64,000 nucleotides of DNA from Flectonema sp. DT1601 (taxonomy: Eukaryota; Euglenozoa; Diplonemea; Diplonemida; Diplonemidae), in assembly GCA_964019425.1 (NCBI GenBank), contig OZ025862.1, positions 372,001 through 436,000 of the forward strand, in the 5' to 3' direction. Below the pieces are notes generated by a model, which saw only the letters and a program-made list of their open reading frames with translations, had not been told where the DNA came from and searched no databases. Positions 47,205 through 57,868 of this stretch are shown piece after piece (position 1 is the first letter of the stretch; the number at the start of each line of letters is the position of its first letter). A program made the position numbers and the translations under genes.

Positions 47205-48735
47205 TTTTTCAAAGAATTGTTGATTTTAAGCAAGTAATTTGTAGGTGAAACCTACACTCTGCCGTATTACATTATACCCTGGTTTTGGTTTACCAGGGCT
47301 CACGATCAATTCAAAATTGAATAACTCGATTCCGTACTGCACTGAATGACAACACGGAAAAAGAGATGTGTATGCAGCTAAGTTAGAAACATTTATTATA
47401 ATGTAAAGTATTTACGTCAATCGCAGAGTGTATACCTACACTAACATTACCTTTAGTCAACTGTATCTCAGAACTAATGTTAAATTATGTTTATGATACA
47501 AAACATTTGTATTTTACGTACAAACTCGAACAGTTAACCCCCCATCACTCTGTACCCAGGTTGAAGCTTCGCGACAACCCGTTTGTGAGCAGAGTACAGG
47601 TGCAAATATACGCAAGCAAATTTGTGCCCGGCGCAACGCGCCTAGGATGTGTATCCAGTTACTGATTAGTCAACTATGGATACAATACATCCAAATGTTA
47701 GCTCTTGTTATTAATAATTCTTTACATCTCCTTTTATTTTGAGACAGAAACTTGATCATTAAACACCTTTAGTTCTAATCACAATAGTGACCATAAAAAG
47801 ATGAATCCATGACTACTAATCAATACACGGATATTCCGGAGTTACAATGGAATTTATCTGATCTAACTTTAGGCAGCATTGGTCGTAGCGGCGTTCTCTT
47901 CCCACGTGCATAAAAGAAATTATGTCACGGAAAATGAAATAAAAATAAAGAACAGAATGTAGGATTTCAAAGGACGCATAAAATCAAGTTTCTTTGTCAG
48001 TTACCTGAGTTGGCCCGTAGCCCCTTTGAATTAGGACAACATTTAGAGATAAATATTATTGTAATTCGTATAATTCAAATAATGTAAATCTAACTGTCTT
48101 ACGTCATTTTGTTTTCTTTATTGAAAGAAAGTACATTCCTGTTACATAAACTACAGGTAGAAAATACTGAGGTAACCCTTAACCATGAAGGTCAATTTTG
48201 TGAGAACTCTAACATGTTCGCGTATAGAACATAGAGGGACACGGATGATTGTTTTCTTTTTGAATACATTCCCCACTCTGGACTTTGCCAATTAAATGTC
48301 TTAACCCAAAACCCGTCGATGCCGTCACCCCAACATTATTTGTTGGATCATGCAACCCCCTCAGATTTTCAAACTGAATTTTGGATAACGCTACCATAAT
48401 TTATTTAAGGTGAGTGCTCCGCTAGTAGTGTGCTACGAACTAGCAATTTTTGCTAACATATTTTTTTCAAAGAATTGTTGATTTTAAGCAAGTAATTTGT
48501 AGGTGAAACCTACACTCTGCCGTATTACATTATACCCTGGTTTTGGTTTCCCAGGGCTCACGATCAATTCAAAATTGAATAACTCGATTCCGTACTGCAC
48601 TGAATGACAACACGGAAAAAGAGATGTGTATGCAGCTAAGTTAGAAACATTTATTATAATGTAAAGTATTTACGTCAATCGCAGAGTGTATACCTACACT
48701 AACATTACCTTTAGTCACTGTATCTCAGAACTCTT
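47205..48735 (+). repeat. R-I-R direct-repeat module, unit 7
   Basis: R at 47205-47535, I at 47536-48466, second R cut at about 48733 near CTGTATCTCAGAACTC by the next element. The first R has TTTACCAGGG for TTTCCCAGGG, which weakens its CCCTGG hairpin. Confidence 0.6.
48209..48397 (-). CDS. Conserved 62-codon antisense frame, fourth copy
   Basis: IQFENL subtype, as at 22040-22228. Confidence 0.2.
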   Translation of the reverse strand: MVALSKIQFENLRGLHDPTNNVGVTASTGFGLRHLIGKVQSGECIQKENNHPCPSMFYTRTC

Positions 48736-48752
48736 TTTTTGAAAAAAAAAAT

Positions 48753-49585
48753 ATATATCAGTCAAAATTTTATTTCCTTACCAAAAAACACTGTTTTTCC
48801 CCCCACTGTATGTTTGGTGAAACTATAAGATTTTCTCTCGATTTTTTTTAGATTTTATTTATTTCTTTCCGATCTATTAAAATACGCAATTCCCGGTCCT
48901 CGTACACTGGTAACTTGTGTGCTGTTTCACATTTTTCGACGATTCACCCGATTTTGTGCGCACTGCATCAGAGCAGACCACGAGCTGTGCGAGTTACAGG
49001 GAGCCGGAGTATTTTTAGTGGCTGCATCGCGGCCTCCAGACTTGGATAGTAGTAGTGGTAGTAGTAGCGGTAGTAGCAGTAGTTCAGACACCAGCTTTGA
49101 TGACGACGATGACGACAACAGTTCTGATGAAACCTCCGATAGCTCATCATAATTCCAAAGAATAAGGTCAGAAAAGTAGTGTGTCAAAAGTGTCCAAAAA
49201 TAAGTGTGGAAAAGTGGTTAAAAAATACTGTAGTAAGCTGACGGCTACCCCACTGTACAAGAATCAGTTTTATGATATTTTTGCTCGATTTTTTTTTTAT
49301 TTAATCGGGCTGACCCCCATCTACGCGAATAAGCACTTCGATTTATTTCCAGGTGAGAGACTCATCCATGGTTGACCGAAAAGAGGAAACTGCGAAATCT
49401 CGGTTGTGAGTTTGAAGGATGCTCTTCTGATTTAGGAATTCCGATTATTAGTCGGGCAGGATCACATGTTACCGCGCATTTAAATGCAGCTTTGGTCGGC
49501 ACATTTACTCCTCACAGCAATTTTGTGGTCCACTTTTCCGTTTTTGCCTATTTTTGATAAGGAAATAAAATTTTGACTGATATAT
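48753..49585. mobile_element. Non-autonomous element, second family, 28-bp perfect inverted ends
   Basis: The ends share ATATATCAGTCA with family E but continue AAATTTTATTTCCTTA. The 28-bp ends (48753-48780, 49558-49585) are exact reverse complements. The interior holds an acidic frame at 48919-49152 but no transposase. Its right end abuts an inverted family E element. Confidence 0.75.
48919..49152 (+). CDS. Ser/Asp-rich reading frame inside a non-autonomous element
   Basis: 77 codons open without ATG at the left edge. RFCAHCIRADHELCELQ has a Cys/His cluster, followed by SSSGSSSGSSSSSDTSF, an Asp run and SSDETSDSSS. Similar acidic ends occur in the neighbouring family E element (SISTSY plus Asp run, 49788-49888) and in the repeated acidic frame at 1051. 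A link between these is possible but rests on composition. Confidence 0.3.
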   Translation: MLFHIFRRFTRFCAHCIRADHELCELQGAGVFLVAASRPPDLDSSSGSSSGSSSSSDTSFDDDDDDNSSDETSDSSS

Positions 49586-49825
49586 ATATCAGTCATTCCT
49601 TTTTTTGCGAACAAAAAACACCATTTTCTCACCGCCTGAGCAAGGTTACACGATATGTTATTTGTGCTCGATTTTTTATTTTTTGGAATCGGGGAGGGTG
49701 CGATCTGTAAAATTAGACATAGCGATATACTTTTAAACATGGTAAGTGCTGCTAAAAAGAGATAAACGTCTCTTTGCAAGACAGCACTTCTTCCGAGTAT
49801 GAGAAGTCTTCCATCAGCACTAGCT

Positions 49826-49857
<32 letters not shown>

Positions 49858-50319
49858 ATCACTTCATGTGGCTCAGATAGCTCATAATTCATCATAAGTT
49901 GTGACTTCATATAAAGAAAGTGTTGTACAAGTGTTTTCATCAAGTATCAAAGTAGGTCCAAAAAGACAGGTAGTAACAATTTGCCTCACCGGCACATGCT
50001 TAGTACTCTTTAATATATTTTTGCTCGATTGTTTTTTCCCTGGATCCCGCTGGGCCAGCAGTGTAAAATTAGACCCTTCGATTAATTTTTAGTTTTGGTA
50101 CTTGTCCACGGCTGAGCTGATTTAGTAGTAAACCACAAAATCTTTTTTCTCAATTCGGGAGACAAGTATGTGATGCCAACCTCCCAATTTCGGACGGAAA
50201 TGAACCCAACGATGCAGCGCATTAAAATGCCGCTCCGATCGAAATTTTTACAATTTTTTTTTGAAATTTTTTTTCAGTGTCCAGAATTTGTTCGCAAACA
50301 TAAGGAATGACTGATATAT
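49584..50319 (-). mobile_element. Family E element, inverted, with different interior
   Basis: The ends match family E. The part around 49780-49960 differs from other copies and contains a (GAT)n tract coding an Asp run and a short SDSS-type end before TAA. The exchange of interior suggests recombination between related elements. Confidence 0.65.
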
Positions 50320-50371
50320 GTTCAGTTGTTTTTTTCTTCTTTGAGGCTTATAATAATCCTTTAGGGACCAG

Positions 50372-50512
50372 GTGCAACCTCCTACTTGTAGAGTTACTAA
50401 GAGATGTAAAAGCCATGTGTCTGAGGAGAATAACACTGACAGTAACACCGATGATGATACAGAGGATACTGTTGATATTACAGCGACTGACCCCCGCATC
50501 ACCGCAGCATAG
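50372..50512 (+). CDS. Acidic reading frame, unit 7 copy
   Basis: 46 codons open, same as the unit 2 copy. Confidence 0.35.
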   Translation: MQPPTCRVTKRCKSHVSEENNTDSNTDDDTEDTVDITATDPRITAA

Positions 50513-50609
50513 CACTAGAGATACCGTCTAGGCTCGCATTCGCTCGCGCAAAGTTATTTTTGTTTTTTCTGAATAAACTTTGTAATTCTTATTGTATTAA
50601 TATGCTAGC

Positions 50610-50771
50610 ATGAAAACGACGGCAAGGTTACAGTGGGTGATTGGATATGTAGCTTGGGTTATCTGGTGTTGCATTTGGAAATATTTTATAAATCATTCAC
50701 AACAGGTTTATCGATATGTGCTGCAATTCTACTTAATAAGAGATGGAGAAATTCGTATTTTTGTCATATAG
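50610..50771 (+). CDS. Membrane micro-ORF, unit 7 copy
   Basis: ATG 50610. The stop is TAG (50769-50771) where others have TAA, so termination is kept. E to G at residue 12 as in unit 4. Confidence 0.4.
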   Translation: MKTTARLQWVIGYVAWVIWCCIWKYFINHSQQVYRYVLQFYLIRDGEIRIFVI

Positions 50772-50947
50772 CAGGTTGTTTGTTAAACACATCATGGATG
50801 TAGGTTGGGACTAAAGTTTGTGCAACAAAAAAAAAAAAAAAGAAAAAAAAAAGTTTGTTTGAAGAAATATATTTTAAACATTTATTAATCTCATCATACT
50901 CCAAGCCATTTATCATCACATTTTGTAAGTTACTCACGCGAGTTAAT

Positions 50948-52894
50948 ATGCAACTTTCGGTTACGTTCCAAGACACTGGATTTCCTGACGTTGTTTTCAC
51001 AGCTTCTGGAGAGTCGCTCGTGAAGGATGCATTGCAGGTTGCAGCTGACGAGTGGGGTACCGATGCTGACTTTCTTGAGCTTTCTCTCGCAGGATCGCTG
51101 CTTCGAGCAGGTAATCGACTGGTGTCGTATGGAGTGGAGGACGGCTCGCTGTTGGATGCATCGGTGGTGCGCTTGTTTGGATTGGAGTTTTTGACAGATT
51201 CTGCAAAGAGAGCGAAGGCATTCCTACGAGGAAAACGGGATCAGGACGGGTTTTTCTGCCTTGATACTCGCACATTCGCTGTGGATGGCTGTCTTCAGTT
51301 TAACAACAGTGAGTGGTTCTCGAATGATGTTACGAACATCTCATTCAGCAAATCTGAACCCTCAGTCACGACCGTTTCAGATGATTTCTTATCCTCATCT
51401 CGTAAGATTATAAGAGTCAGTCTGCCTGGTCTTCAATACGTCACATCTGTTGGTAGTGCTTTCCTCCAAGGTTGCAATTCACTGACATCCGTAGACTTAT
51501 CAAGTCTCAGCAATCTTTCAACTGTGGGAGGCTATTTTCTAAGAAATTGTTCATCCCTCACATCTCTGGACTTATCAAGTCTCAGCAATCTTTCAACTGT
51601 GGGAGACTCTTTTCTATTTAATTGTTCATCTCTCACAAATCTGGACTTATCAAGTCTCAGCAAAATTTCAACTGTGAGAGGCTCTTTTCTATGTAATTGT
51701 TCATCCCTCACATCTCTGGACTTATCAAGTCTCAGCAATCTTTCAACTGTGGGAGACGATTTTCTAAATAGTTGTCCATCCCTCACAAATCTGGACTTAT
51801 CAAGTCTCAGCAATCTTTCAACTGTGGGAGACACTTTTCTAATTAATTGTTCATCCCTCACAAATCTGGACTTATCAAGTCTCAGCAATATTTCAACTGT
51901 TGGAAAATATTTTCTACATAATTGTTCATCCCTCACATCTCTGTACTTATCAAGTCTCAGCAATCTTTCAATTGTGGGAGGCTCTTTTCTAAGTTTTTGT
52001 TCATCCCTCACAAATCTGGACTTATCAAGTCTCAGCAAAATTTCAACTGTGGGAGACTCTTTTCTATATAAGTGTTCATCCCTCACATCTCTGGACTTAT
52101 CAAGTCTCAGCAATCTTTCAACTGTGGGAGGCTCTTTTCTAAGTTTTTGTTCATCCCTCACATCTCTGGACTTATCAAGTCTCAGCAATCTTTCAACTGT
52201 GGGGGACGATTTTCTATGTAGTTGTTCATCCCTCACAAATCTGGACTTATCAAGTCTCAGCAATCTTTCAACTGTGGGAGACTCTTTTCTAAGACATTGT
52301 TCATCCCTCACAAATCTGGACTTATCAAGTCTCAGCAATCTTTCAACTGTGGGAGACTCTTTTCTATATGGTTGTTCATCCCTCACATCTCTGGACTTAT
52401 CAAGTCACAGCAATCTTTCAACTGTGGGAGACGATTTTCTATATAATTGTTCATCCCTCACATCTCTGGACTTATCAAGTCTCAGCAATATTTCAACTGT
52501 GGGAGACTTTTTTCTATATTATTGTTTATCCCTCACATCTCTGGACTTATCAAGTCTCAGCAATCTTTCAACTGTGGGAGGCTCTTTTCTATATAATTGT
52601 TCATCCCTCACATCTCTGGACTTATCAAGTCACAGCAATCTTTCAACTGTGGGAGACTCTTTTCTAAGTAATTGTTCATCCCTCACATCTCTGGACTTAT
52701 CAAGTCACAGCAATCTTTCAACTGTGGGAGACTCTTTTCTAAGTAATTGTTCATCCCTCACATCTCTGGACTTATCAAGTCTCAGCAATCTTTCAACTGT
52801 GGGAGGCTCTTTTCTATATAATTGTTCATCCCTCACATCTCTGGACTTATCAAGTCTCAGCAATATTTCAACTGTGGGAGGATTTTCTATATAA
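50948..52894 (+). CDS. Ubiquitin-like / LRR protein, copy 7 (C-terminus frameshifted)
   Basis: 648 codons, about 18 repeats and the most divergent set: LSKIS, CPSLTN, SLYLSSL and SSHSN three times. The linker lost one codon (NNSEWF for NNDDEWF). In the last repeat GGAGGATTTTCTATATAA lacks two bases relative to GGAGxCxATTTTC in other copies, so the frame ends GGFSI. The usual cap (LVNVESVGSNFLKG to HTSVANLK) is intact in another frame at about 52895-53020. Being at the array edge it may be exempt from gene conversion and decaying. Confidence 0.8.
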   Translation: MQLSVTFQDTGFPDVVFTASGESLVKDALQVAADEWGTDADFLELSLAGSLLRAGNRLVSYGVEDGSLLDASVVRLFGLEFLTDSAKRAKAFLRGKRDQDGFFCLDTRTFAVDGCLQFNNSEWFSNDVTNISFSKSEPSVTTVSDDFLSSSRKIIRVSLPGLQYVTSVGSAFLQGCNSLTSVDLSSLSNLSTVGGYFLRNCSSLTSLDLSSLSNLSTVGDSFLFNCSSLTNLDLSSLSKISTVRGSFLCNCSSLTSLDLSSLSNLSTVGDDFLNSCPSLTNLDLSSLSNLSTVGDTFLINCSSLTNLDLSSLSNISTVGKYFLHNCSSLTSLYLSSLSNLSIVGGSFLSFCSSLTNLDLSSLSKISTVGDSFLYKCSSLTSLDLSSLSNLSTVGGSFLSFCSSLTSLDLSSLSNLSTVGDDFLCSCSSLTNLDLSSLSNLSTVGDSFLRHCSSLTNLDLSSLSNLSTVGDSFLYGCSSLTSLDLSSHSNLSTVGDDFLYNCSSLTSLDLSSLSNISTVGDFFLYYCLSLTSLDLSSLSNLSTVGGSFLYNCSSLTSLDLSSHSNLSTVGDSFLSNCSSLTSLDLSSHSNLSTVGDSFLSNCSSLTSLDLSSLSNLSTVGGSFLYNCSSLTSLDLSSLSNISTVGGFSI

Positions 52895-53017
52895 TTGTTC
52901 ATCACTTACTTCCTTGGATTTTACCCTCGTGAATGTGGAATCCGTTGGAAGTAATTTCTTAAAAGGTTGCTCATCCATTAAGAGAGATAAACTGCATACG
53001 AGCGTAGCGAATTTGAA

Positions 53018-53296
53018 ATGACAGAAATCATAAATGTTGTTTTTAGTGTGTGTGCGTTGTTCCCCTTGTTTTATTTGAAGGAATTTAATTTATGTTTTAA
53101 TATTTCAGAAAGAAGATGTTCGCTCACACACTCTTAAAACCACGGCAAGGTTACAGTGGGTGATTGGATATGTGACTTGGGTTATCTGGTGTTACATTTG
53201 GAAATATTTTATAAATCATTCACAACAGGTTTATCGATATGTGCTACAATTCTACTTAATAAGAGATGGAGAAATTCGTATTTTTGTCATATAGCA
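53018..53296 (+). CDS. Downstream membrane micro-ORF, unit 7 copy
   Basis: The putative donor GTATTT is GAATTT here, so the proposed 28-nt intron could not be spliced. TAG replaces TAA at the end. Confidence 0.2.
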
Positions 53297-53465
53297 GGTT
53301 GTTTGTTAAACACATCATGGATGTAGGTTGGGACTAAAGTTTGTGCAAAAAAAAAAAAGAAAAAAAAAAAGTTTGTTTGAAGAAATATATTTTGAACATT
53401 TATTAATCTCATCATACTCCAAGCCATTCATCATCACATTTCGTAGGTTACTCACGCGAGTTAAT

Positions 53466-53645
53466 ATGCAACTTTCGGTTACGTTCCAAGACACTGGATT
53501 TCCTGACGTTGTTTTCACAGCTTCCGAAGAGTCGCTCGTGAAGGATGCATTGCAGGTTGCAGCTGATAAAGCCAATTCTTTATTAATAATCCCTCATTCT
53601 GTAGCAATTCAGTCAAGTACTTTGATATTAATTTTATTTTTTTAA
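53466..53645 (+). CDS. Ubiquitin-like stub, copy 7
   Basis: 59 codons, ASEES subtype. Last copy of the array. Confidence 0.4.
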   Translation: MQLSVTFQDTGFPDVVFTASEESLVKDALQVAADKANSLLIIPHSVAIQSSTLILILFF

Positions 53646-53815
53646 TAATCAAAAAGTTGTTACTGTTTTTACATCGTCAAATTTTCACCTCCATTCGACA
53701 AGCATCACACCTAGTCAACTGCATCTCAGAACTAATGTTGAATTATCGTTTATGTTGTTTTTTATGATACAATACATTTGTATTTTACGTACAAAATCAA
53801 ACAGTTAATCCCCCT
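53646..53815 (+). repeat. Shortened common tail at the array edge
   Basis: Stub tail that passes directly from ATACAATACATTTGTAT and CAGTTAATCCCCC into the 5' region of a host gene, 35 bp before its ATG. Confidence 0.65.
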
Positions 53816-53849
53816 TTTCAGTAATAACCAAATTTCCTTACAAAATACG

Positions 53850-54809
53850 ATGGCTGAAGAAGACGAGAATTGGAAAATTCAAATCGTAGATGCGGAAGCA
53901 GAAGTCGAAGAAATCGAAGAAGAAACAATCGAAGAAGATGCCTCGGACGACGCTCCTTTGCGAAATAATGAAAAGGGAAGCAGCGCTACTAAAATGTACC
54001 GAGATTGCCGGTTTTTGTTAGCATTTTACATGTCTTCAATTATAATAATACTAGGACTCGCTGTTGGTTGTCTCATAGTATCTCTAGACGACGATGGCGC
54101 AGGTGATTTTCAAGTTCATTCAGCTATTCAAACTATTTGTTCAATGACCAACCATATTAGTGAAGAATTCTTGTTGTATACGAAAGAACAAGTCGGCGTT
54201 CCGTTTGATGCTCAAGATCTTCATCTGCACATGAAAAAAACAGATCAATACGTTAGTACTCTATCAAAAGGAGTTGGATACAACGGAAAAGTTAAAGAAT
54301 TACTGCAGTTGAATTTGATTAATTTTTCTGATGATTTGAGTGAAATGAGGAAATTGAAAAGTGATTTTCCTCTTGAGAGGATGGGATCGGTTTTGAAAAT
54401 GATCACGTCGTTAGTGCTAAGGCTACTGGTGTTGACTCAAGACAACGGGGATACTCAACTTCGAAATATTAATTCTGTCCTGTTGTTGGAATTGTACACC
54501 ATGGCAGGTTCTGAGGAAGTAGCATCTTCGGTACTCCACGATCCGTCTCTAAACCCTGATTTGTTCGATTTCACGATAAACGAACAAGTCTTAGCGAGGG
54601 AGATGCAAGCAGTCATTATCGACTTTTTAGAACCACTTGGTGAGGATGATTTTAAAAATGTTATTGAGAGCTATCATTCAGTACAAGGAGTGCTTGATAA
54701 AACCTTATCATACCTTGAGCCACTCGACATCGATCGGTCTCATGCTACTCCAGAATCGTTATGCGCTGCTGTTGATGATGTGAATGACCATTTTCTTGAA
54801 GAAGCTGCT

Positions 54810-54842
<33 letters not shown>

Positions 54843-57166
54843 GAATGCTGGGAAGAAACCACGGTGCTAGTACAGTTCTTTTTACTTTTGTTTGTCTGCT
54901 GGAATTCTATCTGAGAATAACCGGTAGTCTTTAAAATTGTAAGCCGAGTACAAGTTGCCTCCTGACGGGTGTTCTGTGGGTAGTCCGAAAGCGCTGCGCT
55001 CCAAAATAAAACCTGTGGTCTCAGCCTGTGGGTATGATTGGGCCATGTGGGCAGCCCTCCCACTGAGGTTTAACCCTCCGTTGTAAAACAATATTGCAGC
55101 TGTTGCCCATCCGTTCCAGAGGAAGGCTGCATCTGTGTCTGTGGCAATAAGTCTACCAGACTTCATCAGAAAAGTTGGAAATTCCAGGAGTTTGAAAGAA
55201 CTTACGCTAGCGAGTTTGGATACAAGAACAGCGACTCCACTTGCAAAAAGTTCTATATCTTCAGTGGTCAGCACAGGGCAAAGGGCTACTCCCCTTACTA
55301 GAATCTGCTCTCTGCTTTCTCCCTCTTCATGCATCATCTGCAATTCTACAAAAAAAAGTTATCACCGATATCGCCATGAACCCTCACACGACGCTGGCGA
55401 AGGAGAATTATCTGCAGCTAGTGCGGGTTCAACAGGTGCTCTTGCGGTCTTAGTGATGGTGACTCCAATACCTGGCAGTGGGTATGGTTGGGCCAGGAGG
55501 GGAGGAGCAGCGGTGGCTGGATCGGTCAAAGTGATTTCATTCCGTCCACCAGCTGGCGAAGGAGAATTATCTGCAGCAAAGTGCGGGTTCAACAGGTGCT
55601 CCTTGCGGTCTTAAGTGTTTATATTTTATTTAATATTCCAAACTAAAAATCTTCTGACACGAACAATGGTAACAAAATAGCAAAAAAATAAAAATAAAAT
55701 AAAACAGATTACAAACGTTAACCGACTCTGTAGTTGCTGACCGGGATCGTGACTACCAAAGACGTGCATCTGTTTGGATAACTTGTTGTAGTTTTATTGT
55801 TTTAATGTTTTTATTCAGCGGATTGATAATAAAAGAATACCATCGAAGAACATCGACCGAGGCAACAATAAAAAAAGATTTCGATCCGACGGTCGATTTC
55901 AATGAAATGGTGAGCACCTATTGTGATAGAATATGTGATTGGAAACTTCATAACATTCCAATTCATGGATCACCTGGTGAAATGGGTCAGATTGAACTTC
56001 AATTGTGTAAAGCAGTATCAGCATTGGGATACTTACTACCGTTTGTACCCCCATGGCTATTCACTACTGATATTCCTTTGGCAATCACATTACCGTATTC
56101 AGCAGATCAAGCTCCCTTAGCTGAAGAGGAGTTGCTGAGAAATGAATCATGCTCGACGAATTCAGAGAGTTGGAGGGCTGATCAACAGGATTCGATTGTT
56201 TGCAACAGAACAAAGACTGAAAATTTACATATATCACTAAAACTCGGATTGGAATCAACTGACATGGTTTTAGTTTGGATTTCTAATCGTAGTTTAAATC
56301 TCATTGACACCCTCGTACCTGACGAGTCAAACATTCCTATTCTAGAATCGTGTTGTGAAGTTTATTTACAACTGTTAATGGACGTCGCAGCAGATCATCA
56401 CGCCAAACTATTAAGTATAAATTCACTGTATTGTTTATTTGGGTACCACATTGAATCTACATCACCCGCACCGCAGTCAACTTCCAATCAAGGAGACTCG
56501 CTTTCGATGTCGCAGTCTAACTCTAAGTCGTACTCTCCTCATATCAAAGCATGTCATTTTGCTTTGAAATTGCTTGACAGATATGATGCAGAAGTTAAAA
56601 ATCATCCGACGTTGAGAAGTGGAATGGGAGATCCAGAAAACGGATTCCCTCACATATCAATTTCATCGGGTTGTGTGAAAGCAGGAGTTGTCACCACCGG
56701 AACATTCAAAACATACATCGTGTTGGGATCGCTAGTGCCGTTCGGATTGTCGGTGTTGCTGATGAATAAAAGTTTGGGAACCCGAGTCTTGATAAACCAA
56801 TCAACCAGAAACGCTTTAAAAGATGAAAAGTCTGTGTATTCTGTTCAGTGTGGCGTGATGGGAACAAACGTCGTTTCTGAACTACTTTGGCCTCAGAAAT
56901 CAGATCCAGACACGAGAGCACAACGATCGCTAATGAGGCAGTTCTTTCTGTCATTTAAAAGACGAAAATGGAGACATGCTGATAAAGTATTAAATGAGTA
57001 CGTCCAAACATACGAAGGTGATAATGAAAAGGAAGTCCTGTTGGACACTCGAAAGTCGACAAGTAATTTAAAAATTGCCATTCGAAGGATTTTGAGTGAC
57101 AAGATCCACTTAGTTGGTTCTGAAAGCTCGTCTGTCCAATTTGGAATGCAAAACGATATGATCTGA
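53850..57166 (+). CDS. Two-pass membrane protein with degenerate class III cyclase domain (two exons)
   Basis: Exon 1 53850-54811, exon 2 55708-57166, intron 54812-55707 (GTATGA...AACAG). Phases agree, giving 806 residues. Acidic cytosolic N-terminus; membrane segment 55-79 (FLLAFYMSSIIIILGLAVG); helical extracellular region about 80-335, similar in style to NIT-type sensors; membrane segment 343-362 (VWITCCSFIVLMFLFSGLII); then a C-terminal region with HISISSGCVKAGVVTTG and YIVLGSLVPFGLSVLL, which parallel cyclase GIxxGxVxxG and Y-x-V-x-G-x-x-V-N. Metal-binding Asp residues and the conserved Asn are not seen, so it is probably a pseudo-cyclase receptor or a dimer partner. The exon 2 start is chosen because the second membrane segment lies upstream of the first ATG in that frame. 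Confidence 0.6.
54818..55620 (-). other. Antisense poly(A)-tailed insertion inside the intron
   Basis: Read on the minus strand it ends in about 25 A (T run 54818-54842), directly against the splice donor GTATGA. Long minus-strand frames exist (54882-55343, with RGVALCPVLTTEDIEL and LIATDTDAAFLWNGW; 55362-55592, Pro/Ala-rich), but no family is recognised. Two direct repeats of about 60 bp (55394-55452, 55553-55613) lie near its 5' end. It is probably a retrocopy or truncated retroelement. Confidence 0.45.
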
Positions 57167-57868
57167 TCTGATGTGATGTGTGTGTCCTGTTTTACACATC
57201 ATCAGCATTAATTATGCGAGTGAACTGTTTTGGCCTTATTATTGCCTGTTCAGAGAAAGAAAAAAAAAAGTGGTTGTTCACTTTTTTTTTTATTTTTTTT
57301 TTTATTTTTTATACTAACTTTATCTCACTTACACTTTTTAGTTGTTTTTTTTTTTTTTGTTGTTGCACCGACGAAGTCGGAGAAGAAACTATTCAGATTA
57401 AGAGCCCCCCCTCAGTTTATTTATTGTCATGTTATCTATTTCCCTGTGCCATCAGTAAAACTAGCTGACGATCAACAAAGTATCTGAATGTTTTTTTTCG
57501 ATCCCACTCCCTTTGTATACAAAAACGTGTTTATGTGTTCAAAAAAAAGAAAGCAATATTAAAAAAAAAAAAAAAAAAAGAATTAATTGAAAAAAAATCC
57601 AGTTATTTCCATATTCGGAAGGGAAAAAAAAAAAAAAAGTAGTTTTGATTTTGTTTCTGCAAATTGTTAAAGCTACCCGCCCCTTCTTTCTTCTTATTAT
57701 TATTATTATTTATTTATTTATTTTCTTTTCCCTTTTTATAGTCAAGTTTAAGAATACACTTGTTATTTAGTATTGTTTACACTTTTTTTTTTTTTTTTTT
57801 TTTTAAAAAAATATTTATTTTATAAGAAGGACAAACAACAAAACAATGAGCGTGTGGCTCAACTGTTA
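57167..57868 (+). other. Intergenic 3' UTR-like region
   Basis: Very T- and A-rich. TGCACCGACGAAG at 57364-57376, CAGATTAA and CCCTGTGCC recur in the same order after the gene ending at 62760. A seven-codon upstream frame (ATG 57846) overlaps the next start as TAATG. Nothing else recognised. Confidence 0.5.

Noticed and set aside
1-53815. CRISPR-like array reading of the 75-bp repeats
   Set aside because: The variable parts are a few codons inside a continuous protein-coding repeat, not spacers, and the sequence is eukaryotic.
55135-55614. 159-codon plus-strand frame inside the intron of the cyclase-like gene
   Set aside because: Overlaps minus-strand frames of an antisense poly(A)-tailed insertion. 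It is low-complexity at the end because of the 60-bp direct repeat.
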